In this document: piece by piece, positions 29,392 to 41,365 of the stretch
Layout: every line of letters starts with the position of its first letter
How positions within the stretch are numbered: the first letter of the stretch is position 1
Assembly (NCBI GenBank): GCA_020310875.1
Contig: CM035435.1
Span: 69,102,955-69,166,954, forward strand
DNA from: Ceratopteris richardii
Lineage: Eukaryota; Streptophyta; Polypodiopsida; Polypodiales; Pteridaceae
DNA: 64,000 nt
Direction: 5' to 3'
Position numbers and translations under genes: made by a program
Notes under the pieces: generated by a model
The model's database searches: none
What the model was told of the DNA's origin: nothing
Seen by the model: the letters and a program-made list of their open reading frames with translations, nothing else

Positions 29392-30820
29392 AACCTTTGG
29401 TTAAGAGTCCAAAATTTCCCCTTGATATGGTTCAAAAATCCTTTGGAGTTCCCTTGGGTTCCTAGTCTCACTTGAGGGTCAACTTCAAATTATCCTATCT
29501 GAAAATAAACGCATTATTCTTATAAAAAACAATTCAGACCATGTAGGATTCGAAACAAGCTTTCCAACGAGCTATAGAGCTCAAAAAATGGACTTTGGAT
29601 GAAAAATTTATGTCAAATCAGGCTCCTTGGGGTCAAAACAGGCAAACAGGACCTTTTGGAAAAAATAGCGATTTTGTGAAATCAAGAGAATCGCGATTGT
29701 GTGAAATCAGGGAATCGCAATTGTGTGAAATCAGAGGATCGTGATTGTGTGAAATCAGAGGATCACGATTGTGTGAAATCAGAGGATCGCGATTGTGTGA
29801 AATCAGAAAATCGCGATTTTGTACCTTGAGAATCGTGTTTTCACAAAATCGTGTTTTTGTTGAAAATCGTGATTTGTGAGAATCACGATTTTGAGCTGAG
29901 AATCGCGATTTTGAGCAGAGAATCGTGTTGTTGAGAATCGCGATTTTGAGCACAGAATCATGTTTTTTTAGAATCACGATTTTGACCAGAGAATCGTGTT
30001 TTTGAGAACCGCAATTTTGAGCAGAGAATCGTGTTTTGAAAATCGCGATTTTGTCTCAGAATGGTGGTTTTCAGAAATTTAGAGAATCGCGATTTTGAGC
30101 ACAACCACAGAATCGTGTTTTCTCAAAATCGTGTTTTTGATATGAAAATCGCAATTGCCAACAGAGAATCGTGTTTTTCAAAATCGTGTTTTAGAGAATC
30201 GTGTCTTAGAGAATCATGTTCTAGAGAATCGTGATTTTTTCTCAGAGAATCGTGGTTTCCAAAAATTTAGAGAATCGCGATCTTGAGCACAACCACAGAA
30301 TCGTGTTTTTTTTGGCTGAAAATCATGATTCGTGAGAATCGCGATTTTGAGCACAACCACAGAATCGCGATTCTGAGAATGACCACACAATCGTGTTCTT
30401 TTCAAAAGGCTTTTAGGCAGGAAACAGAGAATCAAGATTTTCAAAAAAAAAAGAATTTTCATAGGATCGCGATCTTCATCACAGAATCGTGTTTTTTGGC
30501 AGGAACTTTGAATTTCTGAGCGTCGAGAAATGGCAAGCTCTGTATGTGCAGAAAATCATGAAAAAACACAGCACTTGCACTCTCTTGCACTTCCTAACCC
30601 CTCCTCGCACAATAATGCATGAAAGATGGTATGAAAATGATGAAAATGCACTAAAAAACAAGAAATTTCTATGAAGAAGAAGATGGAAGAAGATGGAGAT
30701 GGTGATGGTGATGAACATGAAGAAGAAAAATCAGAAAATGAACAAAAATGACAGTTTTTTTACCTTCCAACGTTGCAAATCTACGATCTTACCATCACAA
30801 CGCTCGTCCTCGAAGCTCTC
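29392..30820 (-). other. Element D leader
   Basis: About 1.4 kb with no credible gene. Holds a donor-like AAG/GTAAAA (GT at 30762-30763), the palindrome array, and a diverged copy of the conserved leader block near 29471-29630. Short minus-strand frames here translate the repeats. Confidence 0.7.
29666..30498 (-). repeat. Leader palindrome array, element D
   Basis: Dozens of units built on AATCGCGATT, often as AGAATCGCGATTTTGAGCA or AGAATCGTGTTTT variants. The TCGCGA core is partly degraded to TCGTG or TCACG, the expected products of C-to-T change at CG sites, which fits an older, methylated copy. Confidence 0.85.
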
Positions 30821-30838
30821 TCCCCGGCAATGGTGCCA
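30821..30838 (-). other. Primer-binding site of element D (tRNA-Asp)
   Basis: The element strand reads TGGCACCATTGCCGGGGA, two bases away from the exact complement. It follows the LTR end by eight bases. Confidence 0.82.
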
Positions 30839-30846
30839 AAATTTGG

Positions 30847-31453
30847 TGTAGCTCAAGCATAAGCACCACCTCCTTTACTTGTCAATCCGCGGAGACGTGA
30901 GGACCGGTATGAAGACCACAAGCAAGTGAAGGCACAAGTGCATGAGTGAAAGCACACAAACATGCACACACATACACACACGCACACAAGGTAAGATCAA
31001 AGAGAGGAACAATGGAAAGCTTTGATTGCAAAAGAGTTCTCTTACAAAAGCCCTATTCTCTAACAAGATAACCTCAAAAATGAGCTCTCTAGCTCTTTTT
31101 ATAGTTTTGGACTAGTTTTGGCCCTGTCCAGACCTAGTGTCTGGCCTAATTAAAAATTAGGTTCCAGGGCTTATTTGAGGGCTCAAACGAAGTCTAAAAA
31201 TTATGAAAATTGGTAGGATGATACTTCTAATACTCCTCAAGCTTGAGGACTCCTCGGCTTGAACAAAATGGAGTTACAAAAATTGATTATGGTATTTACA
31301 ATGATTTTAAGTGATGGAAATCACTATTTTTGTAGGGGATTCTTCTAAAAATTTGACATCTGCTTCTGGGAGCTCCCTACTTGCTCCTTCTTCTTGTGTG
31401 TGTCCACCTTTCTGATGTGCTTCCATGCTTGTGCTTGACCTTGAGTTCCAACA
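30847..31453 (-). repeat. Element D 5' LTR
   Basis: 607 bp, with element-strand start TGTTGGAACTCAAGG. A TATAAAAAG box lies inverted at 31095-31103, followed by the GT-rich tract. The tip is similar to the element E LTR. There is no partner LTR in the window. Confidence 0.82.
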
Positions 31454-31863
31454 ACTGCCATAGTGGCAGACCGTAAATCCCAAGCCTCTGCCCACTGAGT
31501 AGCATAATCCATACAAGTAAGTATATATTGATGATGAGTGATCATCACCGGAGGTGTAATAGGACCAATGAAATCCAAACCCCACTTTTGAAAAGGTTCA
31601 AGGGGAGCAACAAGCTACAATGGAAAATGATGCCAGTGCAAAGGCTGTCTTGATCATTGGCAAGCATCACACATTTTAATAGAAGTAGCAATATCACATT
31701 GCATAGTGGGCCACCATAAGCCACTGTGCAGAAATTTTCGGTAAGTAAGATCGACCAACAAATGACCACCGTAAGGAGTAGAATATGCCATGGGAATAAT
31801 CAAAGGAACTTCATGGGGTGGAATACACCGTAAGAGTGCACCAGAAGGGTCCAAGTAATACAA
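31454..31863 (-). pseudogene. Integrase remnant of the decayed Ty3 element
   Basis: Minus-strand segments recall the H2C2 region (GGHLLVDLTYRKF, WWPTMQCDIA, CDACQ) and the core start (MDFIGPITPPV, DYATQWAEAW). The frame then runs into the LTR of element D, which interrupts it. Confidence 0.75.
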
Positions 31864-31884
31864 CTTTCTGACAATGACCCGGAA

Positions 31885-32500
31885 CTATCGACTATACATG
31901 GCCAATTTATGATGAGCCAAAGTAGAAGTATTAGTCGGGGGGCTTCCACTGGTGAGGAAGGTCAGAAGAATATCATAATAAGAAGGTGCCACTAAGAGCT
32001 CCTGACCTTCATCTTGGAATGAATCAGTCACATAGATAGTAGGGGTAGTATCATCAATTCCATCAGGAGGTTCACCAGAATCAAGCTGAGATAAGAAATC
32101 ATCTAAGGCATGAGCTAAGCTTGGACGATGTACGACCACATAATCAAATTCTTGTAGTAACAACACCCACCTGGCTAGTCTTCCCCCTAAATGCTACTGA
32201 CGGACAAGATAAACCAGGGCAGCATGATCCACATGGAACGTAAATTGGCGTCCCAGCAAGTAGTGCCAAAATTTCTTCATCAAATAGACCAAGCCGAGGC
32301 ATTCGTGCTCAGTGACTGAATAATTCAGCAAGTGCTAATCGTCGGCTAGCATAATAGACAGGACGAAACCACTTATCTTGTTGTTGCATGAGCACACTAA
32401 TGATAACACTGTCTGATGCATCCACGAAGACATGGAATGAAAGCTACCAGTTTGGTGCTTGCACTATAGGAGCCTGGGTTAATAGTGTTTTCAGTCGATC
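31885..32500 (-). pseudogene. RNase H remnant of the decayed Ty3 element
   Basis: The last part is readable as LLLQEFDYVVVHRPSLAHA with a following LSQLDSGEPP, the usual end of a Ty3 RNase H. Earlier parts are only recognisable in pieces. Confidence 0.6.
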
Positions 32501-32599
32501 AAAGGCAATTTGGAACTCTTCATTCCACACGAACTATCGGGGAGTACTAGTAATCAACCGGTTCAAGGGTATGGCTAAATGTGCGAGCCACCAAAGATG

Positions 32600-33304
32600 T
32601 CATCGATGCCAACATATTTGGCCAAGGAATCGCATAACCTCCTTGGGTGTCATCAGGGTAGGTGCTTGTAATACGGCTTGCACTTTATCTGGATCCACCT
32701 GAATACCTTGCTTTGAAATAATATGACCGAGAAACTTGCCACAAGAAATTGAAAAGACTGACTTGCTGGGATTTAAGCACAACCGGAACTCTTGACACTT
32801 AGAGAAGCAACACCGTAGGTGGTAAAGGTGAGCCGATGTATCACCCGATAACAAAACATCATCCAGATAAACTCGCATAAAGGTGGTTAAATAGGGGGAA
32901 AAAATTTCTTGCATACATCGTTGGAAGGTACTAGAAGCATTGCGAAGACCGAACCACATCACCGTACATGCATAGACACCCCAATTTGTAATAAACGTAG
33001 TTTTTGGTATGTCCATTTCATCCATGCGCACCTGATTGTAACCACTATAACCATCCAAAAAGGAGTACATTTCTCGTCCGGCAACATCATCGAGCATTGT
33101 ATCCAAAAAGGGAAGTGGGAAGGGATCCGGTACGGTCACTGCGTTTAGTTTATGGTAATCCACACAGATATGTAACTGCTTATTTTTCTTTGGGACGATA
33201 ACAATAGGTGAAATCCATTCTGCATGCTCAATGGGAATGATAAAACCGACTTTTAGCAAGCCATCCAATTCAGCTTTCACTTGAGCACCATAATTTGGGT
33301 TCAT
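32600..33304 (-). pseudogene. Reverse transcriptase remnant of the decayed Ty3 element
   Basis: An open segment of 234 residues carries RT motifs: EHAEWISPIVIVPKK, FLDGYSGYNQVRM, a diverged FGLRNASSTFQRCM, and YLDDVLLSG with the catalytic Asp pair, then FLGHIISKQGIQVDP. It is homologous to other Ty3 RTs but distant from the family of elements B-F. Confidence 0.88.
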
Positions 33305-33598
33305 CTAGTAATTGGGTTGCTTGATTGGGCGTGCATCCAGCTTAAGCATCACGCAGTGTTGATAGATGCGAGTGTCCAACCCTTTCATGTCTCGATAGTC
33401 CCACGCAAATACATCTTGGAACTATGTTAGCAACTGTAGTAGACTATTTTGAAAAGTTTTCGGTAATCCTGCCTTAATCTTGACCGGCCATGGTGTTTCC
33501 TCATTTCCCAAATCGCAGGTGATAAGTTGATCTTTCGGTACATAAAACTATCGTGGAATGGGTATATCCTCCGATGGCAGGAATAAATGCTGGAAACT

Positions 33599-34066
33599 CT
33601 AGGCATTCAAAGCTGGATCCATAGCTAGGTCCCCTTCTTCTAGAACCGGAACTACTGAACAGATGACCGGATTCCAATTATCTGCAACTGCTTGTAAGTC
33701 AACCGTCCCCAAGGCGAGCAAATCCTGATTAGCCTTGCGAAAAGCTTCTTCTTCATCATTTGAGAGTCCATCCAACATATGCACAGGTTCGATTACATAG
33801 GGTCGAGCATGGAGGTCGCATGGTTTCATCTCATCTAACGAAATGACATACTTTCGATGGTTGCTTTTGAAAATAAGCTCGTGTGCTAACCAGTCTTGCA
33901 ATACTTTGGCTTGTTTCAGCCAGGGCCTCCCGAACAGCAAATTGTAGTCCAGAGTTGAGTCTAGTAATTCTTGAACAACAAAAGTCATTTTGAACACCAC
34001 TCCTTGAAGAGTAATGGGTATATCACATACCAAACCCATTGGATAGACCCTGGACTGATCCGTCAT
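33599..34066 (-). pseudogene. Protease-region remnant of the decayed Ty3 element
   Basis: Readable as MGLVCDIPITLQGVVF and LDSTLDYNLLFGRPWLKQAK, typical of the second half of a retropepsin-like domain (YNLLFGRPW). The DSG half is not clear. Confidence 0.65.
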
Positions 34067-34361
34067 TCACACAAAAACTGAACAGGTTCAATCTGAGTCC
34101 ATCTTAATCATTTACAAAGGGCGGATGTCCCAATATTCACACCAGAACCTCCATCAATTAACACTTGGTTGATTTTATGGTTTTTATACCATATCGTAAT
34201 TAAAGGAACAACATGGTCCACTGCAGAATCAGTTTTTGGACTAATAGTAGTCGTAGTAGGTATATAGGAAGATTCGGAACAAACTTGTTGCTGAAACCAA
34301 GGCTAACAGTTACCCCAATGGTATTGTAATGGAGGCCTACAAGAGAATATTCCACACAAAA

Positions 34362-35473
34362 TCAAAATTCGACGTGCTTCTTACTGCATTCAGTGGACTC
34401 TCCGATGGTGCTTTCATCGGACTCGGTGCTTCCTATGGTGGATTCGGTACTGTCTGTTGAACCGCCAGTAATAGATCTGGAAAAAACTATTGGTTCTTGA
34501 CTAGCCCACATACTAGCTTTAGTAAAAACTCTTTGTTGTTCTAGAATGCCAGGCTCAAAAATCTCAGCATCTGGTTGTAATTTCTTACCGGACCAGGTTT
34601 GGATTACTGCCACTTGAGTATCTACTATTGAAATATATACCATGTTGGGCATTGGATTCTGTCATTCTTTTCTTCGTTTATCATACTTGGCCGCCTCTTT
34701 ACAATACCTTCGGATATGTCCAAACTCACCGTAGAAATGGCATCTCGGTGGCGAGAGGGATGTTCCTTCACCTGATTGACCAGAATTCCACCGAGTCTGG
34801 TCATAATTGTTTGCTCATGTTCCCCGATAGGTTTTATAACTTTGGTAGGAAGTATTCCTCAACTGCGGTGGTACATAGTGAGCAACCGGTTATCCTTGCT
34901 CTTGTATTATAGCATTTATGGTTGGCTTGGCATGTACTTTGGCATTATATGGATACGTTTCGATGGAGTGACCTGCCATATTACAAATAGCATAGTACAT
35001 TTGGTTCAATGCACATGTAGAAGCAGTGTGTCCCGGGTTCTTACATTTTATGAAATACACTTGTTTCAATAAATCTTTACTCGTACCCTTGGTTGCCTTC
35101 AACTAGTCCAAATCTTCAGCGAATCCACCCACCTTATGTTCCAACTGTAATGCCATAGCTATGACCGCATCCAGAGTCATTCCACCCACACATCGTATGA
35201 TCATTACTTGTTTAAGTTGAGGGTTTAACCCATTAATAAACCACTGGGTGATCACATCATCCGGTAGGTTGGCATGCGTCAACGGTAGTTGCCGTAGATG
35301 AGTACAAAATAAACTGGCATACTCCTGCACATTCTTGTGCAGTTTTTGTTGATTATTTTGCAAATATTCAAAAATCTCAATCGCATTTTTCTTCAACTGG
35401 AACCGTTGTAAGAAGGCATCCTTAACATCATCATACTGGCCAAAATGGTTAATGTCATATTCACTTAACCATC
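34362..35473 (-). pseudogene. Gag remnant of the decayed Ty3 element
   Basis: The part at 35103-35473 has a Gag-like stretch (FNRWLSEYDINHFGQYDDVK, DAFLQRFQ, LPDDVITQWFINGLNPQLK). Further segments to 34362 are consistent with a zinc-knuckle-bearing C-terminus but are poorly preserved. The N-terminal end is cut by element E. Confidence 0.65.
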
Positions 35474-36101
35474 TGTTGAAGCTCAAGGTCAAGGACACAG
35501 CATGGAAGCGCATCAAGGAAGTAGACACACAAGAAGAAGGAGCAAGTAGGGAGCCCCAAGAAGCACCTGTCAAATTTTCAGAAGAAATCCCTACAAAAAT
35601 AGTGATTTTTATCACTAAAAATCATTGTAAATACCATTTTCCATTTTTGTAACTCCATTTTGTTCAAGCCGAGGAGTCCTCGAGCTTGAGGAGTATTAGA
35701 TCTACCATCCTACCAATTTTCATAATTTTTAGACTCCGTTTGAGCCCCCAAATAAGCCCTGGAACCTATTTTTTAACTAGGCCGGACACTAGGTCTGGAC
35801 AGGGCCAAAACCACTCAAAAAACTATAAAAAGGGCTGGAGAGCTCATTTTTGGGGGTTAGCTTGTTGTATATTTCAGTTTTGTAAGAGAGCTCTTTGATA
35901 ATTGAAGCTTTCCATTGTTCCACTCTTTGCTCTTACCTTGTGCGCGTGTGTGTGTATGTGTGTGCATGCTTGTGTGCTTTCACTCACGCACTTGTGCCAT
36001 CACTTGCTCGCGGTCTTCATACCGGTCCTCACGTCTCCACGGATTGACATTTATGAGGTGTATCTCCTCACGTTGGTACTCACCATTGTGCTAGAGTGAC
36101 A
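35474..36101 (+). repeat. Element E 5' LTR
   Basis: 628 bp, from TGTTGAAGCTCAAGG to GAGTGACA. The TATA box TATAAAAAG is at 35824-35832, with the GT-rich tract near 35940-35970. The tip holds an open frame with SRHTRRRSK, compatible with the Arg/Ser tail of ORF2 in F. Confidence 0.85.
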
Positions 36102-36108
36102 CCAAATT

Positions 36109-36126
36109 TGGCGCCGTTGCCGGGGA
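36109..36126 (+). other. Primer-binding site of element E (tRNA-Asp)
   Basis: TGGCGCCGTTGCCGGGGA, an exact complement of the tRNA-Asp 3' end over 18 bases, seven bases after the LTR end. Confidence 0.9.
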
Positions 36127-37318
36127 GAGAGCTTGGAGGACGAGCGTGTGACGGTAAGACGTAGAGTAGCGACGTTGGAAGGTAAAAATTCACCATTTTT
36201 CAGTTCAGTTTCTGAGTTTTTCTCCTTCTTCATCTTCATCATCATCACCATCTCCTTCCCTCTTCATATTCTCTGATTTTTTCCATTTTCGCCACTACAT
36301 TCACTCGTTTTTTACTCGTGGCTGTGAGAAACAAGCTTAGGAGGAGCTGAGAACCAAAAGCGCTGAAGAAAATCACTTGGAAAACCTCTCTAGACTCCAA
36401 AAATTCAATCCAATATCGCGCGGGCTGAAGCGACCTGTGCCTGGTATCGCGAGCATCATATTGTGATTTTGGAGGGTGACGTTGCATCCACAGGCTGATA
36501 GGAGGGACAAGGAGGACACAAGGTACACAAACCTGCAAAAATTTTTGAATTTGGGTGTGAAAATCTCCAAGTATCGTGTCCGGTTGAGATTTGGTAACGC
36601 GATACCAGAACTCCCGTGTATCGCGATACTTGTTGAGGTATCGTATCGTGCATGCCCACTTGAGGTATCGCGATACCATTTTGGTATCGTATCGTCAAGT
36701 GCTGGTATCGCGATTGCGGTCGCCCCGGCGGTATCGTATCGTGCCATCCTTGGTATCGTATCGTTGATTGTGCAGTATCGTATCGTCGGATACTTATTTT
36801 GGTAACGCGATACCATTCTGGTATAGTGTCCTGAAGTTGGTATCGCGATCTTACCTTACCTAGCAGTATCGTATCGCCCTGGTCCTCTGGTATCGTATCG
36901 TCGAAGTTTTAGTGTCGTATCGCCTACTCTAGTGGTATCGTATCATTTCCTTACCAGGAAGTGTATCGCGATACTATTTTTGGTGTCGTGTCGTGGCAAA
37001 CCCTTGGTATCGTATCGTGATGTTGGTATCGCGATTTCAGTAATTCCGGTGGTATCGTATCGTCTAAAGTGGTATCGTGTAAAAAAGAGGCATCGTATCT
37101 TGGAAAATCTGGTGTCGTATCGCCTGTTCTGAGTTCCCAGAGAGATCCAGTTTCCCTGTTTTAAACCCCAGAACCCTGAACTGGCATAACTTTCTCATAC
37201 GAAATCCGTTTGCTGTGATTTTGGTTTTGAAGTTGACCCTCAGGAAAATTGGAAAACCAAGGTGTTCCAAAGGATTTTGAGCAATATAAGAGAACTTTGG
37301 GACTAGAAGCCAAGGCTT
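36127..37318 (+). other. Element E leader
   Basis: About 1.2 kb with no credible gene. Holds donor-like sites GACG/GTAAGA and AAG/GTAAAA (GT at 36182-36183), the palindrome array, and the conserved leader block (37163-37245: CCCTGAACTGGCATAACT, CTCATACGAAATCCGTTT). Confidence 0.72.
36411..37122 (+). repeat. Leader palindrome array, element E
   Basis: Many units of GGTATCGCGATACC (a perfect 14-base palindrome) and of the related GGTATCGTATCGT, with spacers of about 5 to 30 bases. The TCGCGA core is shared with the other arrays. Confidence 0.88.
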
Positions 37319-40300
37319 ATGAACCTGAGATCTGGCAGACACCTAGGCAAGGATAGACAAAGCATTAGGTCATCTGAGGCTAGTGTCAACCATACATCCA
37401 AGTCTTGGGCTCAACAGCTTAGTGGTTATCCTTACACACGAAGTTCAGAAACCAGTGACTCGAAAATGTCTTTTAGCATGGAAAGACCCACACGTAGCTC
37501 AGGCCCTGCCTATTTACAGACACCAGAAGGTCCCTATAAGACCCAATTGGAGTATATCCGGACCAACCAATTAGGTGCTCGCATCTATGAGGATGGTCTA
37601 AGACGATCAGTGGTTCAACTCAAGAATCCTGACCAACCCTTTGGACTTGAACACCCAGTGGTCAAGTTTGAAGAGGGTGCTTACATTGATAAGGAAGGAA
37701 CCATGTATGTGGTTACCAACTTACCAGATAGGACAGATGAGTTTGGAAATATCATTCCTGAGAATGAGATAGGAGACCTAGAGCAAGGAGACCTAGGAGG
37801 AGAACCCAAGACCCCTAGAGGTAAGTCAGTCTTAACCAGAGTGCTCACTCCAGAATGGATTCCTCAAGATAATAAAAGCATAGAACTATTCGTGAATAGA
37901 GAAACGGAGGAAGCCTTTTGGAGATTTAGGCCAGATCAACCCAGCCCAGTAGTCACCATCTATGAATTCAAGGACCCAGAGACACCAGGGAAAGTTGTCT
38001 ATCTAGATCACACATCTCAGAAATTATTCTTGGTATCAGATCATGACAGACATGCTTACACTTGGCAAGGTGAATCAATTTTCCCTCCACCAAGATCTAA
38101 TGTTTCCCAGGGCCTCCAAGGAGCCGGATCATCCAAGGCTCATGAAACCCAAAGGGAAAGAACTAGAGAGAGACCGGAGGTAAGCTATGCGGACACTGTA
38201 GGCAGAGACAGATCAGGATATGGAACGGAAAGACTTGAAAGGGAGAGACATAGAGTTCATAGGCATCAAAGAGATGATCATGATTTCCCATTGCCTAGAC
38301 CACGAGAACACTCAAGAACCCTTAGACCGTCCCAAGTGGTTAAGACAATGAAGAACTACTTTGATGAATTTGGAGATCCTTATGATCATGTGGCGGAGTT
38401 CAAACAAGTGCTAAGAGCTGAACAGGTTGAAGACTTATTCACCCAGTTCGAGGCATTTGGTTTGACTCTTAAGGGTACTGCCTTAGCTTGGTTTCAACCT
38501 CTAAACAGTCGCAACTATAGAGAGATAGGTCAGCTGCTAGAAGAATTCATTGTGGAATTTTCCAAAAGCGGTATCAGGCATAACACATCATCCTTGATCC
38601 ACAGCTTCAAGCAGACGCCCCAAGAAACAGTGCGACTCGCAGGAAGAAGATTTAGGCAGTACTTGGAAAGATGCCCTGTACCAGAATTACCCACATCAGC
38701 CAAACAGGTGGCACTGTTTTTAGATGGCCTGTTGAGCACAAAATTAAGGTCATATGTATACTTGAAAGAGCCTAGATCCATAGAAGAGTGTATACGGATG
38801 TGCATTGACATAGAAGATAACTTGGGTGAGGAGTTAGGACTATCCAAACTCTATAAGGACTCTGATAGTTCTACAAGTCATACCTCTAGAGCCTCCACTG
38901 AGATAGATGAGATAGCTGAGCAAGTGGCCAAAAAGCTAGGAGTTCAAAATAGACAAATGCCAAGGGTCACCTCAGTGAAGCGATGTTATACGTGTGGAGG
39001 AGATCACATGGCTAATGTCTGTCCAATGATGACTCAACCCCAAGGAAACCCTAATGCTCTGTATTGCGCCATTGAGAGAAAATACACAAATCATACGACC
39101 CAAGATTGTCCCTATAACAGGCAGGCTGTTAGACAAAATTATCAGCAACCTTACCAACAGGGTAGGTATCAGAATCAGTACCAACAGCCATATTATAGGC
39201 CACAACAAAATCAACCTCAATACCAGCAGCAATAACAGGCACCATACAGGCCACAACCAGTCCCAGGAAACCAACCGCCAACTCCTGCCAATGTGATCCC
39301 AATTAAATATACGATGGCAGAGGAGAACCCTAATAGAGCTTTGGTGCCACTAACCCCAGTGGTCTCAGAAAATGATTCTCATGCTCATGGTTCAAACTAC
39401 TTCCAAGAAGATAGTCCACATGCTTATTATATAGAGTCACCTGAGCAAAGTGAGACTTCTCAGTATCAATATGAGACACCGCCTCTAGAACAAAATTGGG
39501 AGCCAGAATACTCCAATGTCATGTATACGAATCCAAATCCTAGGCCCCAATTGAGACAAGTAAGACCACAAGCCCCTAGAGGACCATGCTTTAGATGTCA
39601 GGGCGATCATTTCATTCGTGAATGTCCGCACCAACCAGCTCTGGGACTAGGACAAAACATCACAATACAAGGCTTTTGTCCTGAGTGCGGCAAGGAACAT
39701 CTTCCTAGAGAGTGTCCCAGGAATCCCTCTAGTGTACCCAAGGTTACACCCATCAATGTGGTAGGCTTAGTGGCAGATTCAAGTTCAAGTAGCAATAATG
39801 TGGCTCCGGTACAGGCAGTTACTAGGGCACAGGCTACACAACAAGCGAAACCATCTGAGCAATCGGAGTCAAGTGAGGCAGGAGAACCTAGTAAGAGGAA
39901 ACCAAGAACATGGAAGGATACCAGAGAGAAGGCTAATCGCAAGTGGAACAAAAAGCTATCCGAGTTGGAAGAAAGCCTAAGGGATACCAAAACAAAAATA
40001 GAAGACATTGCATCTCAAAGCCCCTCGCATGCCGAAGCTCCATCCACTCCACCTCATTCCACTCCACCGCCCATTGTAAATAACCCACAACCAGGGTCTG
40101 TTCTTGCAGATCCAAACCCAGAAGGCTTGGACATGATGTTCAAGGCCTACCAGGCTCGTCTTCAAGAAGGGCCAACAGCTGCAAACCTAGACAAGAGTTA
40201 CCCTAGAGCAGACCTAGAGATTGAACGGATGAAAATGTGCATGAAAATGGTAGAACAAGCTCAAGCTATACTTGAGACTAGTCAAAAGTTCAATCAGACA

Positions 40301-41365
40301 AACTCTGTCAAACCGGATTTGCATTTCCAAGGCTTACTAGAAAGATTAGAGCAGTTGGTAAACAAACCACAAGTTCCTTTACCTCCACAGGCTCAACCAA
40401 TTATTGAAAGAGGGAGCTCACCACCAATGGGAGTTTATGTTCCTAATTCCACGGATGCTGGAATACCTCCTTCAATTCAACAATACTCTCAAGAGTTCTT
40501 GCGGGAAATACAGGAAGAGAAATGGGCCAAGGAGAAGGGTAATTCCCCTCCTATTCCTGAGATTGATGATCTTCATGACCAATTTCCCCAAGACATTCCG
40601 TCTATCTATGGAGACCAAGCAGAGCAACAAGAAGATGAAAGATTAGAATTTGAATCTAATTCTTTACAAGAGTTGCCTCATTTCATAGGCCCATGGGAAT
40701 CTGAATCTCTCCAGATCAGAGCCCCCACAATATTGGTAAGAAATGAAGACTCAGTGATTCCAAGAAACACTGATGTTGTGAAGAACACTAAGGTTCAATG
40801 TCATCTCACTGTGGAAGAGCTGCTCAAAGCAAAACCGGAGCTATGGAATCATGTGAAGGATCAGGTTCCAGAACTTGAATCCAATATGCCAAAAGCAGGC
40901 TCTAAGCAAAAAGTTCCAGAGATACCTCTCGATAAGATAGGAGACATGAGCGAAGGTGAAGAAGGTAATACTTATCTTCCAATCACCTATCAAGGTTACA
41001 CAACCAAGGCAATCGTAGATTCAGGTGCTGGTGTTGCTATTGCGACCACCTCCTTATGGAAGCGATGGGGCAAACCCACATTAAGACCAACTAGAATGAA
41101 GCTTCAAATGGAAGATGGTCATTTTGAAAGACCTCTAGGATTGCTCGAAGGGATAACTCTAACCACTTGTGGTGTAGAGTTTGAACATACATTTGCTATA
41201 TGTGACTTTGAGAAAAATAATGTCTACGAGATGATCCTAGGAAGACCCTTCCTACGACAATTGCAAATAGTACAGGATTGGGGAACCAACTCCTTGTACT
41301 TACAGCACTTAGGGGTCACAACCAAGGTCAATCTGAAGGATTACACCTTCAGAGATGTACCACCC
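37319..41365 (+). pseudogene. Element E gag and protease region
   Basis: Starts MNLRSGRHLGKDRQ. The Gag domain includes NYFDEFGDPYDHVAEF; knuckles are CYTCGGDHMANVCP, CFRCQGDHFIRECP and CPECGKEHLPRECP; a coiled coil follows (KANRKWNKKLSELEESL). The aspartic protease has DSGAG (encoded about 41018-41032) and MILGRPF. Element F is inserted just after the RDVPP codons that follow the protease, and E's pol resumes at 58486. About one break lies in this part. Confidence 0.9.
41361..41365. repeat. Target-site duplication of element F, left copy
   Basis: CACCC directly before the LTR start TGTTGAGAGC. The partner is at 58486-58490. Confidence 0.92.

Larger units (their letters stand above)
26022..31453 (-). 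mobile_element. Element D: truncated Ty3/gypsy copy of the same family
   Basis: In transcription order it has a 5' LTR, primer site, leader with palindrome array, gag, and the region just before the protease. The rest and the 3' LTR are missing, and no matching duplication was found. The LTR is inserted in the integrase region of the decayed Ty3 element at 31454. The coding part resembles element E most closely. Broken fossil. Confidence 0.85.
31454..35473 (-). mobile_element. Decayed Ty3/gypsy element of a different lineage
   Basis: On the minus strand, from high to low coordinates: gag, aspartic protease, RT, RNase H, integrase. Its RT (CVDYHKLNAVTVPDPFPLP, FLDGYSGYNQ, YLDD) is clearly unlike that of elements B-F. 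No LTR of its own is visible because element E cuts it at the gag end and element D at the integrase end. It is old, with many breaks (well over five). Confidence 0.85.

Noticed and set aside
30489-30718. Short ORFs on both strands near the D leader
   Set aside because: Small, AT-rich or repeat-derived, and not shared with the equivalent leader positions of the other elements.
30847-36101. Large hairpin or single foldback element made by D and E LTRs
   Set aside because: The arms belong to two different elements with their own leaders and gag genes running outward, and the middle is a separate Ty3 remnant.
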